This document shows, one piece after another, positions 1 to 8,508 of a stretch of DNA of 27,637 bases. The stretch covers positions 1 to 27,637 of the forward strand of contig DCVL01000016.1 of assembly GCA_002328035.1 (NCBI GenBank), in the 5' to 3' direction. Position 1 is the stretch's first letter. The number at the start of each line of letters is the position of its first letter. A program made the position numbers and the translations under genes. The notes under the pieces are model-generated. The model worked only from the letters and a program-made list of their open reading frames with translations, did not search any database and was not told the DNA's origin. The DNA comes from Geobacter sp. UBA2189 (GTDB lineage Bacteria; Desulfobacterota; Desulfuromonadia; Geobacterales; Pseudopelobacteraceae).

Positions 1-164
1 CTGAATGCGGCTCCCCTGTTTCTCATGTATGTAAAATTGAACAGCCCGTCAATGATCGGTATTGACTGATGGAGAGACATAACCTTATCAACGCAGATCT
101 TGGTTGCCTGATCAGCAATCAGGCCTAAAACGGTAATCATCGAAAAGATCATCCAGCGATTCAT
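1..164 (-). CDS. lspA: Lipoprotein signal peptidase (signal peptidase II), partial at left edge
   Basis: Reading the minus strand from the ATG at 164 gives 54 codons before the window ends. The product is the inner-membrane aspartic protease that cleaves the signal peptide of diacylated prolipoproteins at the lipobox cysteine. Visible features are an N-terminal hydrophobic segment (MNRWMIFSMITVLGLIA), the family motif DQATK right after it, and the conserved FNFTYMRNRGAAF stretch at the broken end, which matches the LspA FN-x-TY-x-RN-x-GAAF box. The first catalytic region and the rest of the protein lie outside the window. The start is 2 nt after the ileS stop codon, so the two are co-transcribed; ileS-lspA is a common bacterial gene pair. 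The ribosome site (AGGG close to the ATG) is weak, suggesting translational coupling to ileS. Confidence 0.93.
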   Translation of the reverse strand, partial: MNRWMIFSMITVLGLIADQATKICVDKVMSLHQSIPIIDGLFNFTYMRNRGAAF

Positions 165-166
165 CC

Positions 167-2944
167 CTATTTCACCGCAGCCATACATTTAGGGCAAATA
201 CCTGGAAGCTCAGGATCCAGACTCAACTCTTCACTGTAGCACCAGCAACGTTCGCATTTTTCACCTGGAGCCTTGCCTACTGAAATCCTGAGCCCTTCAA
301 CGACAGTCCCATCATAAAGACCCTCCCCCGAAAGCTCTTCCACAAGGTCAAGACGTGAAACAATCGAGATAATCCTGAGGCTGTCGAGATGTTCCCTTAC
401 AAAAGCAGCGGTCTCACCCGGAGCAGCCAGCTTGACGGCAGCGTCAAGAGGGTGGCCAATAACCTTTTCAACCCGCTTCAGTTCCAGAGCTTTAAGGATG
501 TCGCCCCTCAGATCAAACAGACGTCCCCATATTAAAGCCAGCTCCTCATTACGATGTTCGGGAGCAAGCTCCGGGAAGGCAGCCAGATGAACACTTGCCT
601 CCCGTTTTCCAGGCATATACTGCCAGATCTCGTCCGCTGTAAAAGAGATAAGAGGAGCTAGCAGCCGAGTAAGGGTATCAGTTATCATATACATCGCTGT
701 CTGACTGCTTCGCCGTTCTTTTGCATCCTTTCGGCTGGTATAAAGGCGATCCTTTAGGACATCCAGATACTGGCCACTTAACTCAACCGTGCAGAAAGCA
801 TTTATAGCCTGATAGATGTTATGGAATTCAAAATCCTTGTAGCCTAGGAGCACCCTTTCTTTAAGAACCTCAAGATTATGCAGTGCCAGCCTGTCGATAG
901 GCATCATATCGCTGAAAACAACTCTGTCGGTTTCCGGATTAAAATCATAAAGGTTACCGAGCATAAACCGGCAGGTATTACGGATCCTGCGGTAGGCTTC
1001 TGCAACACGATTTAGGATTTCATCGGAAATCCGGTTGTCATTACAGTAGTCCTGGGCCGAACACCAGAGCCTGAGCACATCTGCCCCGAACTTCTTTATT
1101 ACATCCTCGGGTGCTACAACGTTGCCCATGGATTTACTCATCTTGCGTCCCTGGCCGTCCAGAACGAAACCATGCGTCAGCACAGCCTTATATGGAGCGA
1201 TCCCACGAGTTCCAACACTCTCAAGCAGTGATGAGTGAAACCACCCCCTGTGCTGATCGCTTCCCTCAAGATAGAGGTCGGCTGGTGAAGAAAGTTTTGG
1301 ATTTGGCTCAAGCACGGCAGCATGTGAAACCCCGGAATCAAACCATACATCAAGAATATCGTTTTCTTTTGAAAAAGAGCTGGAACCGCATTTGGGACAT
1401 TTGGTTCCGACAGGCAGAAGCTTGTCTGACTCCCACTCAAACCAGATGTCCGAGCTGTGCTTTTTGAAGAGCTCGGCTATATGATCCATTGTCGCGCCAT
1501 CCGCAAGATACTGGCCACAATCGGTACAGGAAAAAGCTGTGATCGGAACACCCCATGAACGCTGTCTGGATATGCACCAGTCAGGACGGTTCTCCACCAT
1601 ACCGTAAATCCGGTCACGACCCCATTTGGGAATCCACTGAACCTTGTCAATAGCTTCAAGAGAGTTTTTACGCAGCTCATTGCTCTCCATAGAGATGAAC
1701 CACTGCTCCGTTGCTCTGAATATAATAGGCTTCTTACAACGCCAGCAGTGTGGATAAGAGTGGGATATTTTGCTGACACTTACAAGAGCGCCAACCTCCT
1801 GCAATTTTTCGATCACCTTTGGATTGGCATCAAAGACCTTCTCGCCGCCAAACAGTTCAAGGTTGCCTAAATAGCGGCCATGGTTGTCCACCGGATTGTA
1901 GATCTCCAACCCTTCCCGCAGGCCGATCTCGTAGTCATCCTGACCGTGCCCTGGCGCAGTATGAACACAGCCGGTGCCAGCCTCAAGAGTGACATGTTCA
2001 CCAAGCAGAATTACAGAGTTGCGATCATAAAAAGGATGTTTGCAGTTCTTCCTCTCCAGGATACCGGCCTTGAAGGTTGCTATTACTTTTCCTTCCAGTC
2101 CGTTAGCGGTCAGGAACTGATCTTTAAGACCTTCCGCAACTATAAGCATCTGACCGTCAACATCCAGGGCGCAGTAGTCATATTCAGGATGCATCGATAT
2201 GGCAAGGTTGGCGGGAATAGTCCAGGGGGTGGTTGTCCAGATCACTATAAAGACCGGCTTGCCTGAGAGCGCAGGAACGTCAGCGCTTATGTCATCCTTG
2301 AGCAAAAATTTCACATAGATGGAAGGAGATGTATGGTCGGCGTACTCAACTTCAGCCTCAGCCAGGGCGGTGACACAGGAAGAACACCAGTGGACTGGCT
2401 TTCTGCCACGATACAGGCCACCATTATGAGCAAACTTGGCCAGTTCAGCAGCCGTCAGCCCTTCGTATTCGTTTGTCATGGTCATATAGGGGTTGTCCCA
2501 ATCACCAAGAACCCCCAGACGCTTGAACTCATCTTTCTGGATATCAATGAATTTTTTGGCGTAAACGCGGCATTCCTTACGCATTTCGGCCTTTGTCATC
2601 TGGTTTTTTCTGGCTCCAAGATTCTTTTCGACCTGCAGCTCAATCGGCAGGCCGTGGCAGTCCCATCCTGGCACATATGGGGCGTTGAAACCCTCCATCC
2701 GTTTTACCTTCAACACTATATCCTTGAGGGTTTTATTCAGGGCATGACCAATATGGATATGGCCATTTGCATATGGGGGACCATCATGCAGCATGTAAAG
2801 CGGCTTATCCGCTGCACTTTCTTCAATTTTTCCATATAGATCAATCTCCTGCCAACGCTTGAGCAGTTCCGGCTCGCGTTGATAAAGGTTGGCCTTCATC
2901 GGGAAATCTGTTTGAGGCAGGTTTAGGGTTGCTTTGTAATCCAT
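167..2944 (-). CDS. ileS: Isoleucyl-tRNA synthetase
   Basis: Class I aminoacyl-tRNA synthetase that charges tRNA-Ile in the cytoplasm. About 925 aa, the normal length for the bacterial enzyme. The HIGH signature is at residues 64-67 (GHIHIGHALNK), the KMSKS loop near residue 600 (GRKMSKSMGN), and the CP1 editing domain lies between them (GTGCVHTAPGHGQDDY). The last 30 residues hold the C-terminal zinc site CERCW...CPKC. The frame stays open upstream to a GTG at 2959 and an ATG at 2950. I chose the ATG at 2944 because GGAG lies 9 nt upstream of it and because homologues begin MDYK-x-TLNLP or nearly so. The gene is divergent from mreB and is followed after 2 nt by lspA. No odd features. Confidence 0.96.
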   Translation of the reverse strand: MDYKATLNLPQTDFPMKANLYQREPELLKRWQEIDLYGKIEESAADKPLYMLHDGPPYANGHIHIGHALNKTLKDIVLKVKRMEGFNAPYVPGWDCHGLPIELQVEKNLGARKNQMTKAEMRKECRVYAKKFIDIQKDEFKRLGVLGDWDNPYMTMTNEYEGLTAAELAKFAHNGGLYRGRKPVHWCSSCVTALAEAEVEYADHTSPSIYVKFLLKDDISADVPALSGKPVFIVIWTTTPWTIPANLAISMHPEYDYCALDVDGQMLIVAEGLKDQFLTANGLEGKVIATFKAGILERKNCKHPFYDRNSVILLGEHVTLEAGTGCVHTAPGHGQDDYEIGLREGLEIYNPVDNHGRYLGNLELFGGEKVFDANPKVIEKLQEVGALVSVSKISHSYPHCWRCKKPIIFRATEQWFISMESNELRKNSLEAIDKVQWIPKWGRDRIYGMVENRPDWCISRQRSWGVPITAFSCTDCGQYLADGATMDHIAELFKKHSSDIWFEWESDKLLPVGTKCPKCGSSSFSKENDILDVWFDSGVSHAAVLEPNPKLSSPADLYLEGSDQHRGWFHSSLLESVGTRGIAPYKAVLTHGFVLDGQGRKMSKSMGNVVAPEDVIKKFGADVLRLWCSAQDYCNDNRISDEILNRVAEAYRRIRNTCRFMLGNLYDFNPETDRVVFSDMMPIDRLALHNLEVLKERVLLGYKDFEFHNIYQAINAFCTVELSGQYLDVLKDRLYTSRKDAKERRSSQTAMYMITDTLTRLLAPLISFTADEIWQYMPGKREASVHLAAFPELAPEHRNEELALIWGRLFDLRGDILKALELKRVEKVIGHPLDAAVKLAAPGETAAFVREHLDSLRIISIVSRLDLVEELSGEGLYDGTVVEGLRISVGKAPGEKCERCWCYSEELSLDPELPGICPKCMAAVK

Positions 2945-3053
2945 ATTCATTTTCTCCACATTTTATCTGTTAAACTGGTGTAAGCTAACGGCATATCACG
3001 GCAATGTCAAGGAGATAGCGATTTTAAGGCAGCCGAACAGCTGGTTTTCTCCC

Positions 3054-3082
3054 TTGCATTAACACTTCCATTCTGTTAATTT
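3054..3082 (+). promoter_or_regulatory. Probable sigma-70 promoter of mreB
   Basis: TTGCAT at 3054-3059 and TAATTT at 3077-3082 are separated by exactly 17 nt. The pair sits about 40 nt upstream of the mreB start, in the only intergenic space between divergent ileS and mreB. An AAGGA ribosome site follows at 3103-3107. The match to consensus is fair (TTG-A- and TA-T-T type hexamers), so this is a prediction only. It would drive mreB and possibly the downstream heptose genes. Confidence 0.45.
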
Positions 3083-3118
3083 TTCAGGTCTATTTTTGCT
3101 GAAAGGATATCTATAAAT

Positions 3119-4162
3119 ATGTTTAAAATATTTGATTCTATTTTTGGAATGTTTTCAAATGACCTTGCAATAGATCTTGGTACGGCCAACACCCTTGTGT
3201 ATCTTAAAGGCAAGGGAATTGTGGTTCGGGAACCCTCCGTTGTTGCGGTACAAAAAACCCCTTCCGGCCAGCAAAAGGTGCTTAAGGTTGGAATGGAGGC
3301 CAAGCAGATGCTGGGTCGCACCCCTGGTTCCATCACAGCCATAAGGCCTATGAAGGACGGCGTCATCGCTGATTTCGACATTACCGAAGAGATGCTCCGT
3401 TATTTTATTCACAAGGTTCACAACCGCAAGACACTTGTACGGCCACGTATAGTTATCTGCGTCCCCTCAGGCATTACCCAGGTGGAAAAGCGTGCAGTCA
3501 AGGAATCAGCCGAATCTGCCGGAGCACGGGAGGTATATCTGATTGAGGAACCGATGGCTGCGGCTATAGGAGCCGGACTCCCCATTACCGAAGCAAGCGG
3601 CAACATGATAGTAGATATCGGCGGTGGCACCACCGAAGTAGCCGTTATCTCCCTTGCCGGCATAGTCTACTCCCAGTCAACACGGATGGGTGGCGACAAG
3701 ATGGATGAAGCAATTGTCCAGTACATCAAGCGCAAGTACAACCTTCAAATTGGCGAGCGGATGGCAGAAGCTATAAAGATAGAGATTGGCGAAGCCTATC
3801 CTGGTCCTGAAGTTCTGACCATGGAAGTGAAAGGTCGTGACCTTGTCTCAGGCATTCCAAAGACCATTGAGATAAACTCTGATGAAATCCGTGACTCCCT
3901 GAAAGAAGCAGTTAATGCAATTGTTGATACTGTAAGGCAGTGCCTTGAGCGAACCCCTCCAGAACTGGCCGCCGATATTGTAGACAAGGGAATTTTCCTG
4001 GCTGGAGGGGGCGCAGGACTTCGCAACCTTGACATGCTGCTTCGCGAGATAACCAAGGTACCTGTACTGATTGCAGAAAACCCCCTTGACTGCGTAGTTT
4101 TAGGTTCCGGCAAGGTTCTGGACGAATTGAATCTTCTGCGGCGTGTGGCGATAACATCCTGA
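3119..4162 (+). CDS. mreB: Rod shape-determining protein MreB
   Basis: Bacterial actin that forms membrane-associated filaments and directs the elongasome for rod-shaped growth. At 347 aa it has the usual MreB length. The N-terminus (MFKIFDSIFGMFSND) is the amphipathic membrane-binding type. The phosphate 1 loop follows (LAIDLGTANTLVYLKGKG), then phosphate 2 (NMIVDIGGGTTEVAVISL) and the adenosine motif (GIFLAGGGAGLRNL). The start is supported by an AAGGA 11 nt upstream and by homologous length. mreC, mreD and pbp2, the usual partners, do not follow; instead a glycosyltransferase and the heptose genes do. Confidence 0.97.
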   Translation: MFKIFDSIFGMFSNDLAIDLGTANTLVYLKGKGIVVREPSVVAVQKTPSGQQKVLKVGMEAKQMLGRTPGSITAIRPMKDGVIADFDITEEMLRYFIHKVHNRKTLVRPRIVICVPSGITQVEKRAVKESAESAGAREVYLIEEPMAAAIGAGLPITEASGNMIVDIGGGTTEVAVISLAGIVYSQSTRMGGDKMDEAIVQYIKRKYNLQIGERMAEAIKIEIGEAYPGPEVLTMEVKGRDLVSGIPKTIEINSDEIRDSLKEAVNAIVDTVRQCLERTPPELAADIVDKGIFLAGGGAGLRNLDMLLREITKVPVLIAENPLDCVVLGSGKVLDELNLLRRVAITS

Positions 4163-4271
4163 GATAAAAGTTGCATTCTCCAATCGGGATTGCATGCCAT
4201 TCATCAATGATGAATGGCTCTTCCTTCTACAGAATCTCACTGCATCGCCAGGTTATGATCTCTATAAAATC

Positions 4272-5297
4272 ATGTCAAACCCCTCACTTGATATAATAAT
4301 TCCGGTATGGAACAATCCTGCCGAGACCAGATCATGTCTCGTTTCGGTTATGGACAGCATAAATATTGCCAGACTGATTATCGTAAACAATGGATGTGAT
4401 CGCCCCACAGAGCTGATGCTGGAAGAGTTTTCAGACCATCTTGGAGACAGGGCAATATACATGACAATGGAGCGTAATATCGGATTCATCCCTGCGGTAA
4501 ATATCGCGTTAGACCGTTCTGATGCCGATTGGGCTCTGCTTTTACGACCAACCGAGACCCTGAGCAACGAGTGCGTGCAACAGATCCTTGCTACCACCCA
4601 AAAAGAACAGGCAGGAATAATAATACCCTACTCCCCTGCTGAACATTCTTTGGCCCCAAATATTCTTAAAGAAAGCTGTCCATGCATTGAAACCTCAAGT
4701 TTAGGTTTTTCCACTCTTGCGCTCTCAAAAAAAATGAGGGAAAAAATCTCCGTTTTTGACGAAGAGATGGATGGCGGACAGTTTTGTCTTTCCGACTACT
4801 GCCAACGGGCTAATGAAAACAATTTTCGAGCCTATCTGCTTCCAGGTATAAAGACCAAAGGGTTGCCATTAACCAAGTTCGGTTCTCTGGAGCGACGGCA
4901 AAAAATGACCGAAGCAGCACTTAAGACCTTCACAAATCGCTGGGGGTTAAAGAAACATTTTGCCATTTATCTCCCTAAAGAAACAGCGCCAGAGAATCTT
5001 TCTGAAACGCTTGCTCTTTTGCTCGATGCCGCACGGCGGGGACACAGGTTTGAAATTTTTCTTCACCGTAAACAGTACCTTCTTGCTAAGGAACAGCGAG
5101 CAACCTGCCTTCATACAGGGATCACGCTGCACCAGCTCTCCGCCCTCACTCCGCACAGGACTCTAAAGCGTAGCGTGGAGAAGCTAAAGGCCACTAATCC
5201 AGAGATTCAGACCGTATCTCCAGTTGACGGCATCCCGTTTCCAGGCTTCAGCTCAACCATATCAACAGATCTGCTTACCAGACTGGCCAGAGATTAA
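4272..5297 (+). CDS. GT2-like glycosyltransferase with a degenerate metal-binding motif
   Basis: The N-terminal part is a GT-A (family 2) nucleotide-sugar fold: SLDIIIPVWNN at residues 5-15, ARLIIVNNG at 33-41, and the donor-binding stretch ERNIGFIPAVNIAL at 67-80. About 341 aa from the ATG at 4272. An earlier in-frame ATG at 4194 would add 26 residues that do not look like a GT-A start, so I prefer 4272; neither has a strong ribosome site. Where GT2 enzymes usually have an Asp-x-Asp-like motif (LLNPDT type), this protein reads LLLRPTE at 89-95, lacking the central aspartate. The C-terminal 120 residues are unlike any domain I recognise. Its place before gmhA-hldE-hldD suggests a role in LPS or another surface glycan, but the acceptor is unknown. 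Confidence 0.75.
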   Translation: MSNPSLDIIIPVWNNPAETRSCLVSVMDSINIARLIIVNNGCDRPTELMLEEFSDHLGDRAIYMTMERNIGFIPAVNIALDRSDADWALLLRPTETLSNECVQQILATTQKEQAGIIIPYSPAEHSLAPNILKESCPCIETSSLGFSTLALSKKMREKISVFDEEMDGGQFCLSDYCQRANENNFRAYLLPGIKTKGLPLTKFGSLERRQKMTEAALKTFTNRWGLKKHFAIYLPKETAPENLSETLALLLDAARRGHRFEIFLHRKQYLLAKEQRATCLHTGITLHQLSALTPHRTLKRSVEKLKATNPEIQTVSPVDGIPFPGFSSTISTDLLTRLARD

Positions 5298-5309
5298 GGA
5301 GGTTTTTCA
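5294..5309 (+). promoter_or_regulatory. Strong ribosome binding site of gmhA
   Basis: TAAGGAGG overlaps the stop codon of the preceding glycosyltransferase gene and lies 7-8 nt before the gmhA ATG. It fixes the start of gmhA and shows that the two genes are read from one transcript. Confidence 0.8.
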
Positions 5310-5900
5310 ATGCAGCAGTTTGTTTCCGCCCAATTGAATGAACACACAATGCTGTTTCAAACTATTGCGTCTGAAATGACCTCTCAGATTGCAAGGCTTT
5401 CAGAACGTCTGATAGAGACCTTCAAGATAGGAAACAAACTGTTGATTATGGGTAACGGAGGCTCAGCTGCCGACGCTCAGCACTTTGCCGGAGAGATCGT
5501 CAGCCGGTTCAGGATGGAACGCCCTGCTCTTCCGGCAATCGCCCTATCTACTGATACATCCATAATAACTGCCATTGGTAATGATTATGGTTTTGACCGG
5601 ATTTTCTCACGTCAGATTGAGGCATTGGCAGCGCCTGGCGATGCTGTAATAGGCATCTCTACCAGCGGAAACTCCCCTAATGTACTAAAAGGACTGGAAG
5701 TTGCCCGTCAGGCAGGATGCAGCACCATCGGACTCCTGGGAAAGGATGGAGGAACCATCAAGGCTCTTTGCGACATACCTCTCATCATCCCTTCAAATGA
5801 CACGCCCAGGGTACAGGAGGTACATATAACCGTAATCCACATCCTGTGTGACCTTATCGAGCAGGGGCTGTTCGGAAGATTTATGAAAGAAAGGCTCTAG
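5310..5900 (+). CDS. gmhA: Sedoheptulose-7-phosphate isomerase
   Basis: Cytoplasmic isomerase that turns D-sedoheptulose 7-phosphate into D-glycero-D-manno-heptose 7-phosphate, the first step of ADP-heptose synthesis for the LPS inner core. 196 aa, normal for GmhA. The SIS-domain phosphate-binding loop GNGGSAADAQHFAGE is at 48-62, the second sugar-phosphate loop GISTSGNSPN at 115-124, and the conserved QEVHITVIH region near 172-181 carries the C-terminal histidines. It is followed 3 nt later by hldE, the enzyme that uses its product. The alternative within the SIS family would be DiaA, but the gene context argues for GmhA. Confidence 0.95.
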   Translation: MQQFVSAQLNEHTMLFQTIASEMTSQIARLSERLIETFKIGNKLLIMGNGGSAADAQHFAGEIVSRFRMERPALPAIALSTDTSIITAIGNDYGFDRIFSRQIEALAAPGDAVIGISTSGNSPNVLKGLEVARQAGCSTIGLLGKDGGTIKALCDIPLIIPSNDTPRVQEVHITVIHILCDLIEQGLFGRFMKERL

Positions 5901-5903
5901 TTT

Positions 5904-7373
5904 ATGGATCGCAGGAGCATCGAATCTCTCTTTCATAAAGCATCCGGACTAAAATGTCTGGTGGTTGGCGATCTGATGCTTGACGAATACCTTTGGGGCA
6001 AGACTGACAGGATCTCACCTGAAGCGCCGGTGCAGGTAGTCGATGTACTGCGCGAGGATCTCCGGCTGGGAGGAGCAGGTAACGTAGCTAACAATCTTAT
6101 CGCCCTGGGATGTCAGGTAACAGTCGCTTCGGTAATTGGAGAGGACGAGAACGGCTGGGCACTGCTTAAAACCTTTAACCGTCAGGGGATTAATATCAGC
6201 GCGATCCACCAGGAATCAGGACGCAGGACAGGTCGCAAGACTCGGGTCGTAGCCTCTAACCAACAGATCGTAAGGATTGACAGGGAATCCCGTGACCCTC
6301 TTTCCGAGCAATCAGAAAGCCATCTTGCCGGATGGCTCGAAAAGAATATCCCTGATTTCAATGTCATACTAATATCGGACTATCTGAAAGGTGTTCTCAC
6401 TCCCAATATACTATCAACTATCACCAGGACAGCAACCGGGTGTCACATTCCGGTGCTTGTGGATCCAAAAGGCACAGATTACCTCAAATATCTTGGCGCT
6501 ACATGCCTGACCCCCAATCGCAAGGAGGCAGAGGCTGCTTCAGGCATCGCGATTAAAGACGAAGCATCCCTTAATCTGGCCGCAAAAACCCTTATGAAGC
6601 AGATAAAGCTGGACAATCTGTTGATAACCCGTAGCGAAGAAGGGATGTCTCTATTCTGTAGTGACGGTGAAATTGTACATATCCCGACTGTAGCCCGTGA
6701 GGTTTTTGATGTAACCGGTGCAGGCGATACCGTACTGGCTCTTCTTGCCTTCGGACTCGCAGGAGGCTTGACTCTGCCCGAATCCGCCCGTCTGGCAAAT
6801 GTGGCCGCCGGAATTGCGGTTGCAAAACTTGGTACTTCAACCGTATCACCGAATGAGATTATTGATGTTGTTTCCCTTTCGCACCGAGACAGTGACACAA
6901 AGATCAAAAACAGGGATCTGATCGTGGAGATCTCTGAGGCAGAGCGGGCAAAAGGGAAAAAGATTGTCTTTACCAACGGCTGTTTTGACCTGCTTCATGC
7001 AGGTCATGTAAAATACCTCCAGGCTGCACGGCGTCTGGGCGATCTACTGATTCTCGGCCTTAACAGCGATGCCTCTGTAAGACGACTTAAAGGCCCCAAA
7101 CGTCCTCTCATTACGGAAGAGGAACGCGCTCATATCCTGGCTGCTCTCGATTGCATTGACTATCTCTGTCTTTTTGACGAAGACACCCCCCTGGATCTGA
7201 TCACCGCCATAAAACCTCACATACTTGTGAAGGGTGGAGATTATTCGCCTGATGGCGTGGTAGGGAAAGATCTGGTAGAATCCAACGGCGGCAGGGTGGA
7301 GCTGATCCCTTTTGTAGATGGGAAATCTACAACAAACATCATAGAGAAGGTTCTCGAGCGGTATTCGGAATAG
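5904..7373 (+). CDS. hldE: Bifunctional heptose-7-phosphate kinase / heptose-1-phosphate adenylyltransferase
   Basis: 489 aa with two domains. Residues 1-320 are a PfkB/ribokinase-type kinase that phosphorylates heptose 7-phosphate at C1; its signature GAGDT is at 272-276 and the substrate loop GGAGNVANN near 56-64. Residues 345-489 are a nucleotidyltransferase with TNGCFDLLHAGH at 357-368 containing the HxGH motif, which makes ADP-heptose. Between the two activities a phosphatase (GmhB) is needed; it is not in this window. The ATG lies 3 nt after the gmhA stop codon, so it is in the same operon. Fused full-length architecture, nothing missing. Confidence 0.96.
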   Translation: MDRRSIESLFHKASGLKCLVVGDLMLDEYLWGKTDRISPEAPVQVVDVLREDLRLGGAGNVANNLIALGCQVTVASVIGEDENGWALLKTFNRQGINISAIHQESGRRTGRKTRVVASNQQIVRIDRESRDPLSEQSESHLAGWLEKNIPDFNVILISDYLKGVLTPNILSTITRTATGCHIPVLVDPKGTDYLKYLGATCLTPNRKEAEAASGIAIKDEASLNLAAKTLMKQIKLDNLLITRSEEGMSLFCSDGEIVHIPTVAREVFDVTGAGDTVLALLAFGLAGGLTLPESARLANVAAGIAVAKLGTSTVSPNEIIDVVSLSHRDSDTKIKNRDLIVEISEAERAKGKKIVFTNGCFDLLHAGHVKYLQAARRLGDLLILGLNSDASVRRLKGPKRPLITEEERAHILAALDCIDYLCLFDEDTPLDLITAIKPHILVKGGDYSPDGVVGKDLVESNGGRVELIPFVDGKSTTNIIEKVLERYSE

Positions 7374-7444
7374 CAGATGAGATTTTGTCAGGCTTTTAAT
7401 CCGCTAAAACGGCCTTCAACTCCGTTTAAAAGAGAGGACATGGG

Positions 7445-8434
7445 ATGATAATCGTAACCGGAGGAGCAGGACTGATAGGCAGTGCAGTAATAAATGCGCT
7501 TAACATCAGAGGAATTGACAACATTCTGGTTGTGGATCATCTGGGACTTTCTGAAAAATGGCGGAACATCTCATCACTAAGATTCAACGATTACCTTGAG
7601 AAAGATTCCTTTGAAACACTGCTTGATAATGGCAATCTCCCATCACGCCTACCTGACCCTCTGGAGGCGATCATCCATCTGGGAGCCTGTTCCTCAACCA
7701 CAGAGCTTGATGCCAGCTACCTTATACGAAACAATTTCGAATATTCCCGTAAGGCCGCCCTCTTTGCCCAGAAGCAGCAAGCCCGCTTTATCTACGCCTC
7801 CAGCGCCGCCACATATGGAGATGGGAAACTTGGTTTTTCCGATGACGAGGAGCTTCTAAACCGGTTGCGTCCGATGAACATGTACGGTTACTCAAAACAG
7901 ATGTTTGATATCTGGGCACAGAAGCACGGACTTTTACGCAATATTGTAGGGCTTAAGTATTACAACGTGTTTGGCCCGAATGAACAGCACAAGGGGGAGA
8001 TGCGCTCCCTGGTGCATAAGGCATATCAGCAGATATCAGCTACCGGCAGGCTGAAACTTTTCAAATCAGATCGCCCTGATTATGCTGATGGCGAGCAGGT
8101 AAGGGATTTTGTCTACGTAAAGGATGCCGCAGCAATGACCCTGCACTTTCTGGATAATCGGGAGGCATCCGGCATATTTAACGTTGGCGGCGGAAGTACA
8201 GCAAGCTGGAACCGCCTGGCCGCCGCTGTCTTTGCCGCAATGGAACTGCCTGTTGCCATTGACTATATCGATATGCCAGAATCAATCCGAAACACCTATC
8301 AGTACCACACCTGTGCAGAGACCGATAAAATAAGGCGTGCCGGCTACACTGCGTCACCTGTGTCGCTGGAAGACGCAGTTAGCGACTATATCCGCAACTA
8401 TCTTGTGCCGAACCGGCATCTGGGGGATGAGTAA
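7445..8434 (+). CDS. hldD: ADP-L-glycero-D-manno-heptose 6-epimerase
   Basis: NADP-dependent extended short-chain dehydrogenase that epimerises C6 of ADP-heptose, the last step before heptosyltransfer to Kdo2-lipid A. 329 aa. The Rossmann glycine motif TGGAGLIGS is at 5-13; the catalytic YxxxK is Y147-K151 (MYGYSK); the catalytic serine region is ASSAATYG at 118-125. It lies 71 nt after hldE, with GAGAGGA upstream of the ATG. A small inverted repeat (AAACGG/CCGTTT at 7407-7427) sits just before that ribosome site. Completes the gmhA-hldE-hldD pathway set apart from GmhB. Confidence 0.96.
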   Translation: MIIVTGGAGLIGSAVINALNIRGIDNILVVDHLGLSEKWRNISSLRFNDYLEKDSFETLLDNGNLPSRLPDPLEAIIHLGACSSTTELDASYLIRNNFEYSRKAALFAQKQQARFIYASSAATYGDGKLGFSDDEELLNRLRPMNMYGYSKQMFDIWAQKHGLLRNIVGLKYYNVFGPNEQHKGEMRSLVHKAYQQISATGRLKLFKSDRPDYADGEQVRDFVYVKDAAAMTLHFLDNREASGIFNVGGGSTASWNRLAAAVFAAMELPVAIDYIDMPESIRNTYQYHTCAETDKIRRAGYTASPVSLEDAVSDYIRNYLVPNRHLGDE

Positions 8435-8508
8435 TTTAGATCCCAACTTCAGACGCTCTCCTGATTCGCAATCGGAATACCATTTATAACCAGACAGAAA
8501 CAGTCCGG

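Noticed and set aside
1477..2839. Several open frames of 100-170 codons within ileS on both strands
   Set aside because: All are shadows of ileS; none has a ribosome site together with a protein-like motif.
7407..7427. Inverted repeat AAACGG/CCGTTT upstream of hldD as a terminator or riboswitch
   Set aside because: Only 6 bp, no T run and no larger conserved fold; at most a weak hairpin near the ribosome site.
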